From Streptomyces sp. RPA4-2 (GTDB taxonomy: Bacteria; Actinomycetota; Actinomycetes; Streptomycetales; Streptomycetaceae), in NCBI RefSeq assembly GCF_012273515.2, contig NZ_CP050975.2:6882001-6946000 (forward strand): a stretch of 64,000 nt of DNA. The letters are read 5' to 3'. The position numbers and the translations under genes were made by a program. The notes under the pieces are model-generated. The model had not been told where the DNA came from and ran no database searches. It saw only the letters and a program-made list of their open reading frames with translations. Numbering within the stretch: position 1 is the first letter of the stretch; every line of letters begins with the position of its first letter. Of this stretch, positions 46,116 through 54,455 are shown piece by piece.

Positions 46116-47066
46116 CTAGAAGTACCCCTCGCGCTTGCGGTCTTCCATCGCGGCTTCCGACATCTTGTCGTCGGCGCGGGTGGCGCCCCGCTCGGTGAGC
46201 CGGGAGGCGGCGATCTCGGTGATCACGGCGTCCAGCGTGGTCGCGTCGGAGTCGACGGCGCCCGTGCAGGACATGTCGCCGACGGTGCGGTAGCGGACCT
46301 GCCGCTTCTCGACCGTCTCGCTCTCCTTCGGGCCGCCCCACTCGCCGGCGGTCAGCCACATGCCGGCGCGCTGGAAGACCTCGCGCTCGTGCGCGAAGTA
46401 GATCTCGGGGAGTTCGATGTGCTCGCGGGCGATGTACTGCCAGACGTCCAGCTCGGTCCAGTTGGAGAGAGGGAAGACGCGGACGTGCTCGCCGGGGGCG
46501 TGGCGCCCGTTGTAGAGCTGCCACAGTTCGGGACGCTGGCGGCGCGGGTCCCACTGGGAGAACTCGTCGCGCAGGGAGAAGACGCGTTCCTTCGCGCGGG
46601 CCTTCTCCTCGTCGCGGCGTCCGCCGCCGAACACGGCGTCGAAGCGCTCCGACTGGATCTTCTCGGTCAGCGGCACGGTCTGCAGGGGGTTGCGGGTGCC
46701 GTCCGGACGCTCCTTGAGGACACCGCGGTCGATGTAGTCCTGTACGGAGGCGACGTGCAGGCGCAGGCCGTGGGCGGCCACCGTGCGGTCGCGGTACTCC
46801 AGGACCTCCGGGAAGTTGTGTCCGGTGTCGACGTGCAGCAGCGAGAAGGGGACGGGCGCGGGGGCGAAGGCCTTCAGCGCCAGGTGCAGCATGACGATGG
46901 AGTCCTTGCCGCTGGAGAAGAGGACCACCGGCCGCTCGAACTCGCCCGCGACCTCGCGGAAGATGTGCACCGCCTCGGACTCCAGCGCGTCCAGGTGCGA
47001 CAGCGCGTAGGGGCCGGCGTCCCCCGAGTCGCCGGCCGCCTCGGACACAGTGGCTGCGGTCGTCAT
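46116..47066 (-). CDS. cysD: Sulfate adenylyltransferase subunit 2
   Basis: 316-aa PP-loop ATP sulfurylase subunit: SSGKDSIVMLHLALKAF near residue 52, VDTGHNFPEV, FGGGRRDEEKARAKER. Forms adenylyl sulfate from sulfate and ATP with CysN. ATG 47066 overlaps the cysC stop by 4 bp. Confidence 0.96.
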   Translation of the reverse strand: MTTAATVSEAAGDSGDAGPYALSHLDALESEAVHIFREVAGEFERPVVLFSSGKDSIVMLHLALKAFAPAPVPFSLLHVDTGHNFPEVLEYRDRTVAAHGLRLHVASVQDYIDRGVLKERPDGTRNPLQTVPLTEKIQSERFDAVFGGGRRDEEKARAKERVFSLRDEFSQWDPRRQRPELWQLYNGRHAPGEHVRVFPLSNWTELDVWQYIAREHIELPEIYFAHEREVFQRAGMWLTAGEWGGPKESETVEKRQVRYRTVGDMSCTGAVDSDATTLDAVITEIAASRLTERGATRADDKMSEAAMEDRKREGYF

Positions 47067-47629
47067 GCGAGACCCCTCTCGGTGAGCAGCGCATGCAGCG
47101 CGGCCGCGGACTCCTGCACGGACTGGGTGTGCGACTCGATGCGCAGATCGGGCGACTCGGGCTCCTCGTAGGGGTCGTCGACGCCGGTCAGCCCCGAGAT
47201 CTCGCCCGCGGCCTGCTTGGCGTACAGCCCCTTCACATCACGTACCGAGCACACCTCGACCGGAGTCGCCACGTGCACCTCCACGTACGCGGTGCCACCG
47301 GCCCGGTGACGCCCCCGTACCGCCTCCCGGCTGTCCGCGTACGGCGCGATGACCGGCACCAGCGCCTTGACGCCGTTGCGGGAGAGGAGTTCGGCGAGGA
47401 AACCGATGCGCTGCACGTTGGTGTCGCGGTCGGCGCGCGAGAAGCCGAGGCCCGACGAGAGGAACTCGCGGACCTCGTCGCCGTCGAGCACCTCGACGCG
47501 GTGGCCCTCCTCGCGCAGCCGGCCGGCCAGCTCGTACGCGATGGTGGTCTTGCCGGCACTCGGCAGACCCGTGAGCCAGATAGTGGCTCCGGTCACTTGG
47601 TTCTCCTGGTTCTCCGCGATCTCGGTCAT
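47063..47629 (-). CDS. cysC: Adenylyl-sulfate kinase
   Basis: 188 aa. P-loop GLPSAGKTTIAYEL, LDGDEVREFL and the APS-binding FSRADRDTN/RIGF segments. Converts APS to PAPS. ATG 47629 follows the cysH stop by two bases. An alternative GTG at 47596 (VTGATIWLTG) has an AGGAGAA ribosome site and is equally credible, which would shorten the protein by 11 residues. Confidence 0.94.
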   Translation of the reverse strand: MTEIAENQENQVTGATIWLTGLPSAGKTTIAYELAGRLREEGHRVEVLDGDEVREFLSSGLGFSRADRDTNVQRIGFLAELLSRNGVKALVPVIAPYADSREAVRGRHRAGGTAYVEVHVATPVEVCSVRDVKGLYAKQAAGEISGLTGVDDPYEEPESPDLRIESHTQSVQESAAALHALLTERGLA

Positions 47630-47631
47630 GG

Positions 47632-48351
47632 TCAGCCGTGCAGCCCGCACTCGGTCTTGGAACGTCCCGCCCAGCGGCCGGCGCGCGCGTCCTCGCCCTC
47701 CAGAACGCGGCGGGTGCAGGGCGCGCAGCCCACGGAGGCGTAACCGTCCGTCAGCAGCGGGTTGGTGAGCACGCCGTGCTCGGCGACGTAGGCGTCCACG
47801 TCGTCCTGCGTCCAGCGGGCGATCGGCGAGATCTTGACCTTCCGCCGCTTCTCGTCCCAGCCCACGACCGGGGTGTTCGCCCGGGTCGGGGACTCGTCAC
47901 GGCGCAGCCCCGTCGCCCAGGCGTCGTACGACGTCAGGCCCTCTTCGAGAGGCTTGACCTTGCGCAGGGCGCAGCACAGGTCCGGGTCGCGGTCGTGCAG
48001 CGCGGGCCCGTACTCGGCGTCCTGTTCGGCGACCGTCTGCCGGGGGGTGAGCGTGATGACGTTGACGTCCATCACCGCCTCGACCGCGTCCCGGGTGCCG
48101 ATGGTCTCGGGGAAGTGGTAGCCGGTGTCGAGGAAGACGACGTCGACCGGACCGCGGGCGGGGCGGGCACGGGAGGCGAGATGGGCGACGACCGCGTCCT
48201 CCATCGAGGAGGTCACGCAGAACTTCCCGCCGAAGGTGTCCACGGCCCACTGGAGGATCTCCAGGGCGGACGCGTCCTCGAGGTCGCGCCCGGCCTGTTC
48301 GGCGATGCTCCTCAAGTCCCGGGTGTCCCGGTCTTCCTGAACGGTTGTCAT
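47632..48351 (-). CDS. cysH: Phosphoadenylyl/adenylyl-sulfate reductase
   Basis: 239-aa PP-loop reductase producing sulfite with thioredoxin. It carries both Cys pairs of the [4Fe-4S] APS-reductase type (CCALRKVKPLEEGL and GCAPCTRRV) and the catalytic C-terminal KTECGLH. It may therefore use APS directly, as in mycobacteria, with cysC-derived PAPS serving sulfation. ATG 48351 overlaps the zinc-ribbon gene stop (ATGA). Confidence 0.95.
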   Translation of the reverse strand: MTTVQEDRDTRDLRSIAEQAGRDLEDASALEILQWAVDTFGGKFCVTSSMEDAVVAHLASRARPARGPVDVVFLDTGYHFPETIGTRDAVEAVMDVNVITLTPRQTVAEQDAEYGPALHDRDPDLCCALRKVKPLEEGLTSYDAWATGLRRDESPTRANTPVVGWDEKRRKVKISPIARWTQDDVDAYVAEHGVLTNPLLTDGYASVGCAPCTRRVLEGEDARAGRWAGRSKTECGLHG

Positions 48352-48554
48352 ATCTCGTCCCCTCCGCCTTCGTCGCGCCGGACGTTCCCCTGGTGAGAGG
48401 CGCGGTTCACGCCCTGGGCCAGCAGCCCGAGGAACTTCAGCTGGAAGGCTCGGTTGCACGCCGCGCATTCCCAGGCGCCGTGGCCCTGTTCGCTGGGGCG
48501 CAGATCCTCGTCTCCGCAGTACGGGCAGTAGAACGGTGCGGCACGCTCGCTCAT
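48348..48554 (-). CDS. Small zinc-ribbon protein of the sulfur operon
   Basis: 68 aa. Two CxxC pairs, CPYCGDEDL and CAACNRAFQLKFLG, form a rubredoxin/zinc-ribbon knuckle. Overlaps sulfite reductase upstream and cysH downstream by 4 bp each, so all three are coupled. Function is not established; a role in handling the reductase or its Fe-S partner is only inference. Confidence 0.88.
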   Translation of the reverse strand: MSERAAPFYCPYCGDEDLRPSEQGHGAWECAACNRAFQLKFLGLLAQGVNRASHQGNVRRDEGGGDEI

Positions 48555-50245
48555 GTCAGGTCCTCCTCGGAGGCCCGGGAGGCCCAGGCGGCGAAGCGCT
48601 CGCCGTCCGTGCGCCCCGCCTGGAAGCGCTTGAGGACCCGCTCGACGTAGTCGGGCAGCTCGTCCGAGGTGACCTTGAGGCCGCGGACCTTGCGGCCGAA
48701 GCCGGCCTCCAGGCCGAGCGCGCCGCCCAGGTGCACCTGGAAGCCCTCGACCTGCCGGCCCTGGTCGTCGAGGACCAGCTGGCCCTTGAGACCGATGTCC
48801 GCGACCTGGATACGGGCACAGGCGTTCGGGCAGCCGTTGACATTGATGGTGATCGGCTCTTCGAACTCGGGGAGACGCCGTTCGAGCTCGTCGATGAGGG
48901 AGGCACCGCGTGCCTTGGTCTCGACGATCGCGAGCTTGCAGTACTCGATACCGGTGCAGGCCATCGTGCCGCGCCGGAAGGAGGACGGCCGGGCGGTCAG
49001 GCCGAGGGCTTCGAGACCCTCCACCAGCGAGTCGACCCGGCTCTCCTCGACGTCGAGCACGATCATCTTCTGCTCGACGGTGGTGCGCAGCCGGCCGGAG
49101 CCGTGGGCCCCCGCCAGCTCGGCGATCTTGGTGAGGGTGGTGCCGTCCACCCGGCCGACGCGCGGGGCGAAGCCGACGTAGAAGTTGCCGTCCTTCTGCC
49201 GGTGCACTCCGACGTGGTCGCGCCAGCGGGCGACGGGCTGTTCGGGTGCGGGGCCGTCGACCAGCTTGCGCTCCAGGTAGTCGTCCTCGAGGATCTGGCG
49301 GAACTTCTCCACGCCCCAGTCGGCGACCAGGAACTTCAGGCGGGCGCGGGTGCGCAGCCGGCGGTAGCCGTAGTCGCGGAAGATCGAGATGACGCCCTCG
49401 TAGACGTCCGGGACCTCGTCCAGCGGGACCCAGGCGCCGAGGCGCTGGCCGATCTTCGGGTTGGTGGAGAGACCGCCGCCGACCCAGAGGTCGAAGCCGG
49501 GACCGTGGTCCGGGTGGTTCACGCCGACGAACGCGATGTCGTTGATCTCGTGCGCGACGTCCAGCAGCGGCGAGCCGGAGATCGCGGACTTGAACTTGCG
49601 GGGCAGGTTCGAGAAGTCCTTGTTGCCGATGATCCGGCGGTGGATCTCGTCGAGCGCGGGGGTGCCGTCGATGATCTCGTCCTCGGCGATCCCGGCGACG
49701 GGCGAGCCGAGGATGACGCGCGGGGTGTCACCGCAGGCCTCGGTCGTGGACAGGCCCACGGCCTCCAGACGGTTCCAGATCTCCGGGACGTCCTCGATGC
49801 GGATCCAGTGGTACTGCACGTTCTGCCGGTCGGTGAGGTCGGCGGTGCCGCGCGCGAACTCCTGCGAGATCTCGCCGATGACGCGCAGCTGGTCGGTGGT
49901 GAGCCGGCCGCCGTCGATACGGACGCGCAGCATGAAGTACTTGTCGTCCAGCTCCTCCGGCTCCAGGATCGCGGTCTTGCCGCCGTCGATCCCGGGCTTG
50001 CGCTGGGTGTACAGCCCCCACCAGCGCATCCGTCCGCGGAGGTCGTTGGGGTCGATCGAGTCGAAGCCCCGCTTGGAGTAGATCGTCTCAATGCGTGTCC
50101 GCACATTGAGACCGTCGTCGTCCTTCTTGAACTGCTCGTTTCCGTTGAGCGGGGTGAAGTGACCCACGGCCCACTGCCCCTCACCGCGGTGACGGCTCAC
50201 CTTGCGGCGGGGCGCGGCGTCGGGATTCTGCGGGGTGGCGGCCAT
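48551..50245 (-). CDS. sir: Ferredoxin-dependent sulfite (nitrite/sulfite) reductase
   Basis: 564-aa siroheme/[4Fe-4S] enzyme reducing sulfite to sulfide with six electrons. Two ferredoxin-like half domains (LRVRIDGGRLTTDQLRVIGE; GTADLTDRQNVQYHWIR). Cluster ligands in TMACTGIEYC (C-x5-C) and GCPNAC (C-x3-C) near the C-terminus. Resembles M. tuberculosis SirA. First protein gene of the sulfur operon, preceded by a leader peptide, which argues for sulfite rather than nitrite as substrate. Confidence 0.94.
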   Translation of the reverse strand: MAATPQNPDAAPRRKVSRHRGEGQWAVGHFTPLNGNEQFKKDDDGLNVRTRIETIYSKRGFDSIDPNDLRGRMRWWGLYTQRKPGIDGGKTAILEPEELDDKYFMLRVRIDGGRLTTDQLRVIGEISQEFARGTADLTDRQNVQYHWIRIEDVPEIWNRLEAVGLSTTEACGDTPRVILGSPVAGIAEDEIIDGTPALDEIHRRIIGNKDFSNLPRKFKSAISGSPLLDVAHEINDIAFVGVNHPDHGPGFDLWVGGGLSTNPKIGQRLGAWVPLDEVPDVYEGVISIFRDYGYRRLRTRARLKFLVADWGVEKFRQILEDDYLERKLVDGPAPEQPVARWRDHVGVHRQKDGNFYVGFAPRVGRVDGTTLTKIAELAGAHGSGRLRTTVEQKMIVLDVEESRVDSLVEGLEALGLTARPSSFRRGTMACTGIEYCKLAIVETKARGASLIDELERRLPEFEEPITINVNGCPNACARIQVADIGLKGQLVLDDQGRQVEGFQVHLGGALGLEAGFGRKVRGLKVTSDELPDYVERVLKRFQAGRTDGERFAAWASRASEEDLT

Positions 50246-50306
50246 GGTCGATACGTCCTTCGGGACTGCGGGACAGGAAGGAGGGCGCTCTCGGGCGCGC
50301 ACATGG

Positions 50307-50326
50307 GCACGTACGGAAGTACGCGC
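50307..50326 (-). promoter_or_regulatory. Hairpin between leader peptide and sulfite reductase
   Basis: On the minus strand GCGCGTAC-TTCC-GTACGTGC forms an eight-pair stem (one G-U) with a UUCC loop, 61 bp before the reductase start and 54 bp after the leader stop. Suitable for an attenuation or ribosome-site-exposure switch. Confidence 0.45.
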
Positions 50327-50380
50327 GCGTCATTGCGTGGAGAGAGGCGAAAGGGGGGAATGCCGGCTCGGCCGGGGCTG

Positions 50381-50464
50381 TCAGCTCACCGGACAGATGG
50401 CGCTGGACATGCGGCCGAGGTCGACGTGCCGCCGACTCACCAAGGCAATTCCAGTTCCAGACAT
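50381..50464 (-). CDS. Cysteine-containing leader peptide of the sulfur operon
   Basis: 27-aa ORF, ATG 50464 to TGA 50381-50383. It contains RRHVDLGR and ends SSAICPVS, matching the family of short actinobacterial leader peptides with an Arg-Arg-His-x-Asp core and a Cys near the end. Such uORFs sense Cys-tRNA supply through ribosome stalling and control sulfur genes. Its position 136 bp before sulfite reductase fits. Confidence 0.8.
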   Translation of the reverse strand: MSGTGIALVSRRHVDLGRMSSAICPVS

Positions 50465-50495
50465 GACGGAAGCGTGTCACGGGCATCTCGGGGGA

Positions 50496-50547
50496 GTCCA
50501 CCATCATCCATCATGTGGACACCCTTGTCCCGAGTGGTGGGACAAGG
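50496..50547 (-). promoter_or_regulatory. Two adjacent inverted repeats before the sulfur leader
   Basis: CCTTGTCCC-N7-GGGACAAGG (50523-50547), perfect 9-bp arms, and GTCCAC-N13-GTGGAC (50496-50520), perfect 6-bp arms, lie within 85 bp upstream of the leader ATG and after the GNAT stop. They may be operator sites for a sulfur regulator; the first could alternatively terminate the GNAT transcript. Confidence 0.5.
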
Positions 50548-50595
50548 GGGGTATGGGTCACTCGGCCGGCCCCTCCCGGGCGCCGACGCGGCAGG

Positions 50596-51168
50596 TCAGA
50601 CCGCCCGCGCCCCGGACCAGGGGCCGGGGGTGGCCACGTCCGGCTTCTCCTCGACCTCGGTGTCGAAGAGCTGGAACCCGCGCCGCAGATAGTTGTCCAT
50701 GGCGTGCTCGCCGTCCAGGCTGCAGGTGTGCAGCCAGACCCGCTTGGTCTCGGCCCGCCCCGGCACGCGCTCCGCCAGGTCCCAGGCCCGTGCGACCCCG
50801 TACGAGAGGAGGTGGCCGCCGATGCGCCGGCCGCGGAAGGCGGGGATCAGGCCGAAGTAGACGATCTCCACGACGCCGTCGTCCTGCGGTTCCAGCTCGA
50901 CATAGCCCGCGGGCGTCCCCCGGTCGTAGGCGACCCAGGTCTCCACACCCGGCCGGTCCAGGAACCGCTCCCACTGCGCGTACGTCCAGTCCAGCCGGTC
51001 GGTCCAGCGGATGTCGGCGCCGACCGAGGCGTACAGGAAGCGGCTGAACTCGGGCGAGGAGACCTCGGCGCGCACGATCCGGACGTCCCCGTCGGGCGCG
51101 ACCGCGGGGAGCAGGTCGGTCGGGGCCGTCTGCTCCAGGGACCAGGTGGTCACAGTGACGTTGCTCAT
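50596..51168 (-). CDS. GNAT family N-acetyltransferase
   Basis: 190 aa. Acetyl-CoA site YFGLIPAFRGRRIGGHLLSYG (motif A, RGRRIGG) around residue 105 and the C-terminal MDNYLRRGFQLFDTE. Substrate unknown. ATG 51168 is chosen from homology. It lies on the same strand upstream of the sulfur operon, separated by inverted repeats. Confidence 0.88.
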   Translation of the reverse strand: MSNVTVTTWSLEQTAPTDLLPAVAPDGDVRIVRAEVSSPEFSRFLYASVGADIRWTDRLDWTYAQWERFLDRPGVETWVAYDRGTPAGYVELEPQDDGVVEIVYFGLIPAFRGRRIGGHLLSYGVARAWDLAERVPGRAETKRVWLHTCSLDGEHAMDNYLRRGFQLFDTEVEEKPDVATPGPWSGARAV

Positions 51169-51241
51169 GAGGTCAGGGAACCACGGCCGCTCGGCCCCCT
51201 CCAAGGCGGACCCCGCAGCCCCGGGCCTTCGGCCGGACACC

Positions 51242-51263
51242 AGGGCCGGGTGCTCCCGGCCCT
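51242..51263 (-). terminator. Terminator after the secreted protein gene
   Basis: AGGGCCGGG-TGCT-CCCGGCCCT, perfect 9-bp stem with a four-base loop, about 51 bp beyond the stop of the secreted protein gene. Confidence 0.7.
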
Positions 51264-51313
51264 CGGGGCGAGGGGTGGGGAGCCCCCCAGCCTTCGGGCG
51301 GCGCGCCCAGCCC

Positions 51314-52690
51314 CTAGCCCAGTGAGTCGTCCACCGACGTCAGCGGCACCGCGTAGAGCGTCCGCTCCGGCGTCGTGTCCGTGCCCGCGCCGCTCAGGGT
51401 CCACAGCTCGCCGGTCTCCTGCCAGTACGACAGGGAGGCGGTGTGCTGACCCCAGCAGGCGTACGACTGGTCGCCGCTGCACCGCACCGCCTCGGTGCCG
51501 CTTCCGCTCTGCCGCCACAGGGTGCCGTGCCGGCCGCCGCTGTCGGGGGTGTGGCCGACGTACCAGTCGGCCCTGCGTGCCCCGGCGGGCGTGTGCGACA
51601 GGACGCCGGACAGACCGGCGGCCTTGGTCGTGTAGGCCTCGTCGGCGTCGACCCGGCCCAGGGAGTCGCTGCGGAGCAGGCCCTCGCGGCCCGCGACGGC
51701 GCTGTAGGGGTAGCGCCAGATCCGGGTGTGCTCGCCGCCGCCCGCCTTGGTCGCCTCCGTGGCGACCAGGCTGTCCGGCGTCGACGTGCGGTCCAGCGAG
51801 AGCGAACCGAAGCAGGGGACCGTCCCGCCGGCGGAGCCGCAGCTGCCGCCCGCCGGGCTGTACGAGCCGACGGCCGGCAGGACGTACTGGTAGCCGTGCG
51901 CGGAGTAGCCGCCCCGCACCCTGCCGACCGCTCCGCTGTTCACACCGGCCTTGAGGATGTGGTGCAGGTCGAAGACGAGCAGCGCGTCGTCACGGCCCGC
52001 GCCGCCCCGCCCGGTGACGATCAGCTTGCCCTGGTACCAGACCATGCCGCCCATCCGGGAGCGGACCGCGCCGAAGTCCCGGCCCCCGTCGCGCGGCGCG
52101 ACGAGCAGCACCCAGCGGTAGGTGAGAGCCCGTGGGTCGCTCGCGTCGATGAGGGCGATCCGGGCCAGACCCCGGTCCCCGGCCGTCGTGCCCGCCGCCC
52201 GGTCGTCGTGCGTCCAGCCCGCCATGATGACGCGCTGCCCGCCCCACTGGCCGTCGTCGTCGGCGTCGCCGGAGGTGGTGACGGAGCCGGGCCGCCACTG
52301 CCGGGTGCGGGCGTCGTCCCCGGCCCAGCAGTACGCCCGCGTGGCGACGGGTTCGAGCGGCAGCGCGGCCCGCTCGGCGCCGGAGCACCGCGCCCGGTCG
52401 CGCATCACGTGGTCGGTGTCCGCCAGGACGCCCGAGACTCCGACGTTCCCGCCCATGCTCCTGGTGAGCGTGGTGAGGGTGTCCGCGGCGACCAGGTTCT
52501 CGTGCAGGCGGAAGCCGCCGGCCGCCGCCGCGGAGCTGAGCGGGGTCAGTGACCCGGGGCTGTTGCTGCCGGTGGCCTGGGAGGTGCTGATCAGCGTGGC
52601 GGCCGCGGTGAGCGCCAGGGCGGTTCCGGCCAGGGTGGCGCGCAGCGCCTGTCCCCTCCGTTGTCGGCGGTGCCTGCCGCGCTGCTTCAT
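51314..52690 (-). CDS. Secreted beta-rich protein of unknown function
   Basis: 458 aa. A twin-Arg-like basic start (MKQRGRHRRQRRGQ) precedes a hydrophobic signal (ALRATLAGTALALTAAATL). The mature part is Gly/Trp/Tyr-rich with repeated short strands (GQWGGQRVIMAGWTH, MGGMVWYQGKLIVTG, RTRIWRYPYS-like) suggestive of a beta-propeller, plus several Cys that may form disulfides. No catalytic motif recognised. GGGAGGA precedes ATG 52690. Confidence 0.75.
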   Translation of the reverse strand: MKQRGRHRRQRRGQALRATLAGTALALTAAATLISTSQATGSNSPGSLTPLSSAAAAGGFRLHENLVAADTLTTLTRSMGGNVGVSGVLADTDHVMRDRARCSGAERAALPLEPVATRAYCWAGDDARTRQWRPGSVTTSGDADDDGQWGGQRVIMAGWTHDDRAAGTTAGDRGLARIALIDASDPRALTYRWVLLVAPRDGGRDFGAVRSRMGGMVWYQGKLIVTGRGGAGRDDALLVFDLHHILKAGVNSGAVGRVRGGYSAHGYQYVLPAVGSYSPAGGSCGSAGGTVPCFGSLSLDRTSTPDSLVATEATKAGGGEHTRIWRYPYSAVAGREGLLRSDSLGRVDADEAYTTKAAGLSGVLSHTPAGARRADWYVGHTPDSGGRHGTLWRQSGSGTEAVRCSGDQSYACWGQHTASLSYWQETGELWTLSGAGTDTTPERTLYAVPLTSVDDSLG

Positions 52691-52771
52691 GCGTCCTCCC
52701 GAGGAAGGCCAACTGCCTCTCATGATCAGTACGTTGACGGAGAGACGGGTGGGGTGGCCTGTGAGGGGATG

Positions 52772-54157
52772 CTACGGCAGGGAGCGGCGTACCTGGTCGA
52801 GGACCCCGGAAGACGGTCCCGAAATACGCTCCTTGTGGTTCACCGGGGACACGGCGGCCCCCGGTGCGGTACAAGGGGGTCCCGCGGCGCGCGCCCTGCG
52901 TACCGCCGGTGCCGTCGAGTGGGCGAGCAGGTCCCGGGGATCGTCGGGGAGGGCCAACTCCACCTCGGTGTCGTCGCAGAAACGATACGGCCGGTGTTCC
53001 AGGAAGGCCCCGAGGTACCGCCGTACGCGCGACATCTCCGCCCGTACCGTCACCGTGCGGCCGGAGTCGCCGAACAGGTCGTCGGCGAGATCCGCGGCGC
53101 TGCGGCCGGCCGGGCGCGCCGCCAGCAAGTAGAGGAGTTCGGCGTGCCGGGGGGTCAGTTCCTGGCACCAGGTCCCCGCGTCCGAGGCGACCGTCACCGA
53201 CCAGTGGCGCGGATGCGCCAGGTCCAGCACGATCCGCGCCGGCCGCCGGGGCGCCGGATCGTCGGCGGCCCGGACCAGCCAGCCGCCGGGCAGCGGTTCC
53301 ACGAAGCACGTCCCGAGCGTCGGCAGCCAACCCCGCCCGGTGCTCGGCTCCTTGGGCAGCGCGAGCCGGTTCGTGTACGGCATGCCGGTGACCGCGGCGG
53401 TCCAGCCGTCCCGGTCGACGGCGATCGCGCGTCCGCCGAGCCGGGCCAGCACCGGCGCCGCCACCGCGCGCAACCGCTCCAGCGAGGTCAGGTGCAGCTC
53501 GCGCAGCCGCGCCTCGGCGAGTCCGGCCACCGAGCCGACCAGCGCCAGGGTGGCCGGGTGCAGGGTGTCCAGCGGTCCGCTCACGTCCACCACGCCGAGC
53601 AGACTGCCGTCGCGCGGGTCGGTGACCGGGGCGCCGGCGCACGTCCACGAGTGATGGGTGCGCACGAAGTGCTCGGCGGAGAACACCTGCACGGGTTGGC
53701 GGGCGACCAGCGGAGTGCCCACCCCGTTGGTGCCGACGACGCTCTCGCGCCAGTCCGCGCCGGGCTCGAGACCGAACCCGTCGGCCTTGCGCAGCACCGA
53801 CGCGCAGCCCTCGCGCCACAGGACCCGGCCCGCCTGGTCCGCGACCACCACGATGTGATGGGCCGCGTCCGCGACCGAGAGCAGCCCCTCGCGCAGCACC
53901 GGCAGCACATGCCGCAGCTGCGAGGTCTGCCGCCGCCGCTCCACCTCGTCGCGGACGAGCAGCCCCGACCGGACGTCGTGGTCGGGGTCGACGCCGCCGC
54001 GCAGCATGCGCTCCCAGGACTGCCCGATCACCGGGCGCGGCGCGATACGGGCCGGATGCCCGGCCAGCGTGGCCTCACGCACCTCGCCCAGCACCCGGGC
54101 CGCCTGCGCGGCGTCCAGTGCGGCGAGCCGTGTCACGTCGATCGGCGGGTGCGCCAC
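52772..54157 (-). CDS. GAF-domain transcriptional regulator
   Basis: 461 aa. An AcoR-type N-terminal region (PVIGQSWERMLRGGVDPD, ADAAHHIVVVADQAGRVLWREG) contains a GAF sensor (about 90-240; SVVGTNGVGTPLVARQPVQV). The C-terminal region (about 345-420, LTPRHAELLYLLAARPAG, then TVTVRAEMSRVRRYLG) looks like a winged-helix DNA-binding domain, instead of the sigma54 AAA+ module of true AcoR. GTG 54157 has GGAGG four bases upstream. The ligand is unknown. Confidence 0.82.
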   Translation of the reverse strand: MAHPPIDVTRLAALDAAQAARVLGEVREATLAGHPARIAPRPVIGQSWERMLRGGVDPDHDVRSGLLVRDEVERRRQTSQLRHVLPVLREGLLSVADAAHHIVVVADQAGRVLWREGCASVLRKADGFGLEPGADWRESVVGTNGVGTPLVARQPVQVFSAEHFVRTHHSWTCAGAPVTDPRDGSLLGVVDVSGPLDTLHPATLALVGSVAGLAEARLRELHLTSLERLRAVAAPVLARLGGRAIAVDRDGWTAAVTGMPYTNRLALPKEPSTGRGWLPTLGTCFVEPLPGGWLVRAADDPAPRRPARIVLDLAHPRHWSVTVASDAGTWCQELTPRHAELLYLLAARPAGRSAADLADDLFGDSGRTVTVRAEMSRVRRYLGAFLEHRPYRFCDDTEVELALPDDPRDLLAHSTAPAVRRARAAGPPCTAPGAAVSPVNHKERISGPSSGVLDQVRRSLP

Positions 54158-54455
54158 TCTTCCTCCCCGGGCGGACGGCGCACGGTGGCGGACGACCGGA
54201 CGCTCGGCTCTTTCCGGCCAAGGGAACTCCACCCCGTACTGACTGCGGTTCTCATAGTGCCGCCCGGCGGCGACGGAGGGGCGCAGTCCGGACACACTCC
54301 GCAGGAAAGTTGCAACCCTCTGCAACCCTGGCGAACAGTCGTACGGGGTCCGAAACTTGAGCAACGCCGCCCGTGCGGCGTTCGTGCTCCTCGCGACGGG
54401 GCCAGAGAGCGGGGGTGGTGCCGTGTCGGCGCAGCACCACCCCCGCGCCACCGGT

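Noticed and set aside
47731-47745. TTA codon in cysH
   Set aside because: The TTA on the minus strand is out of frame; the codons are GGT TAC.
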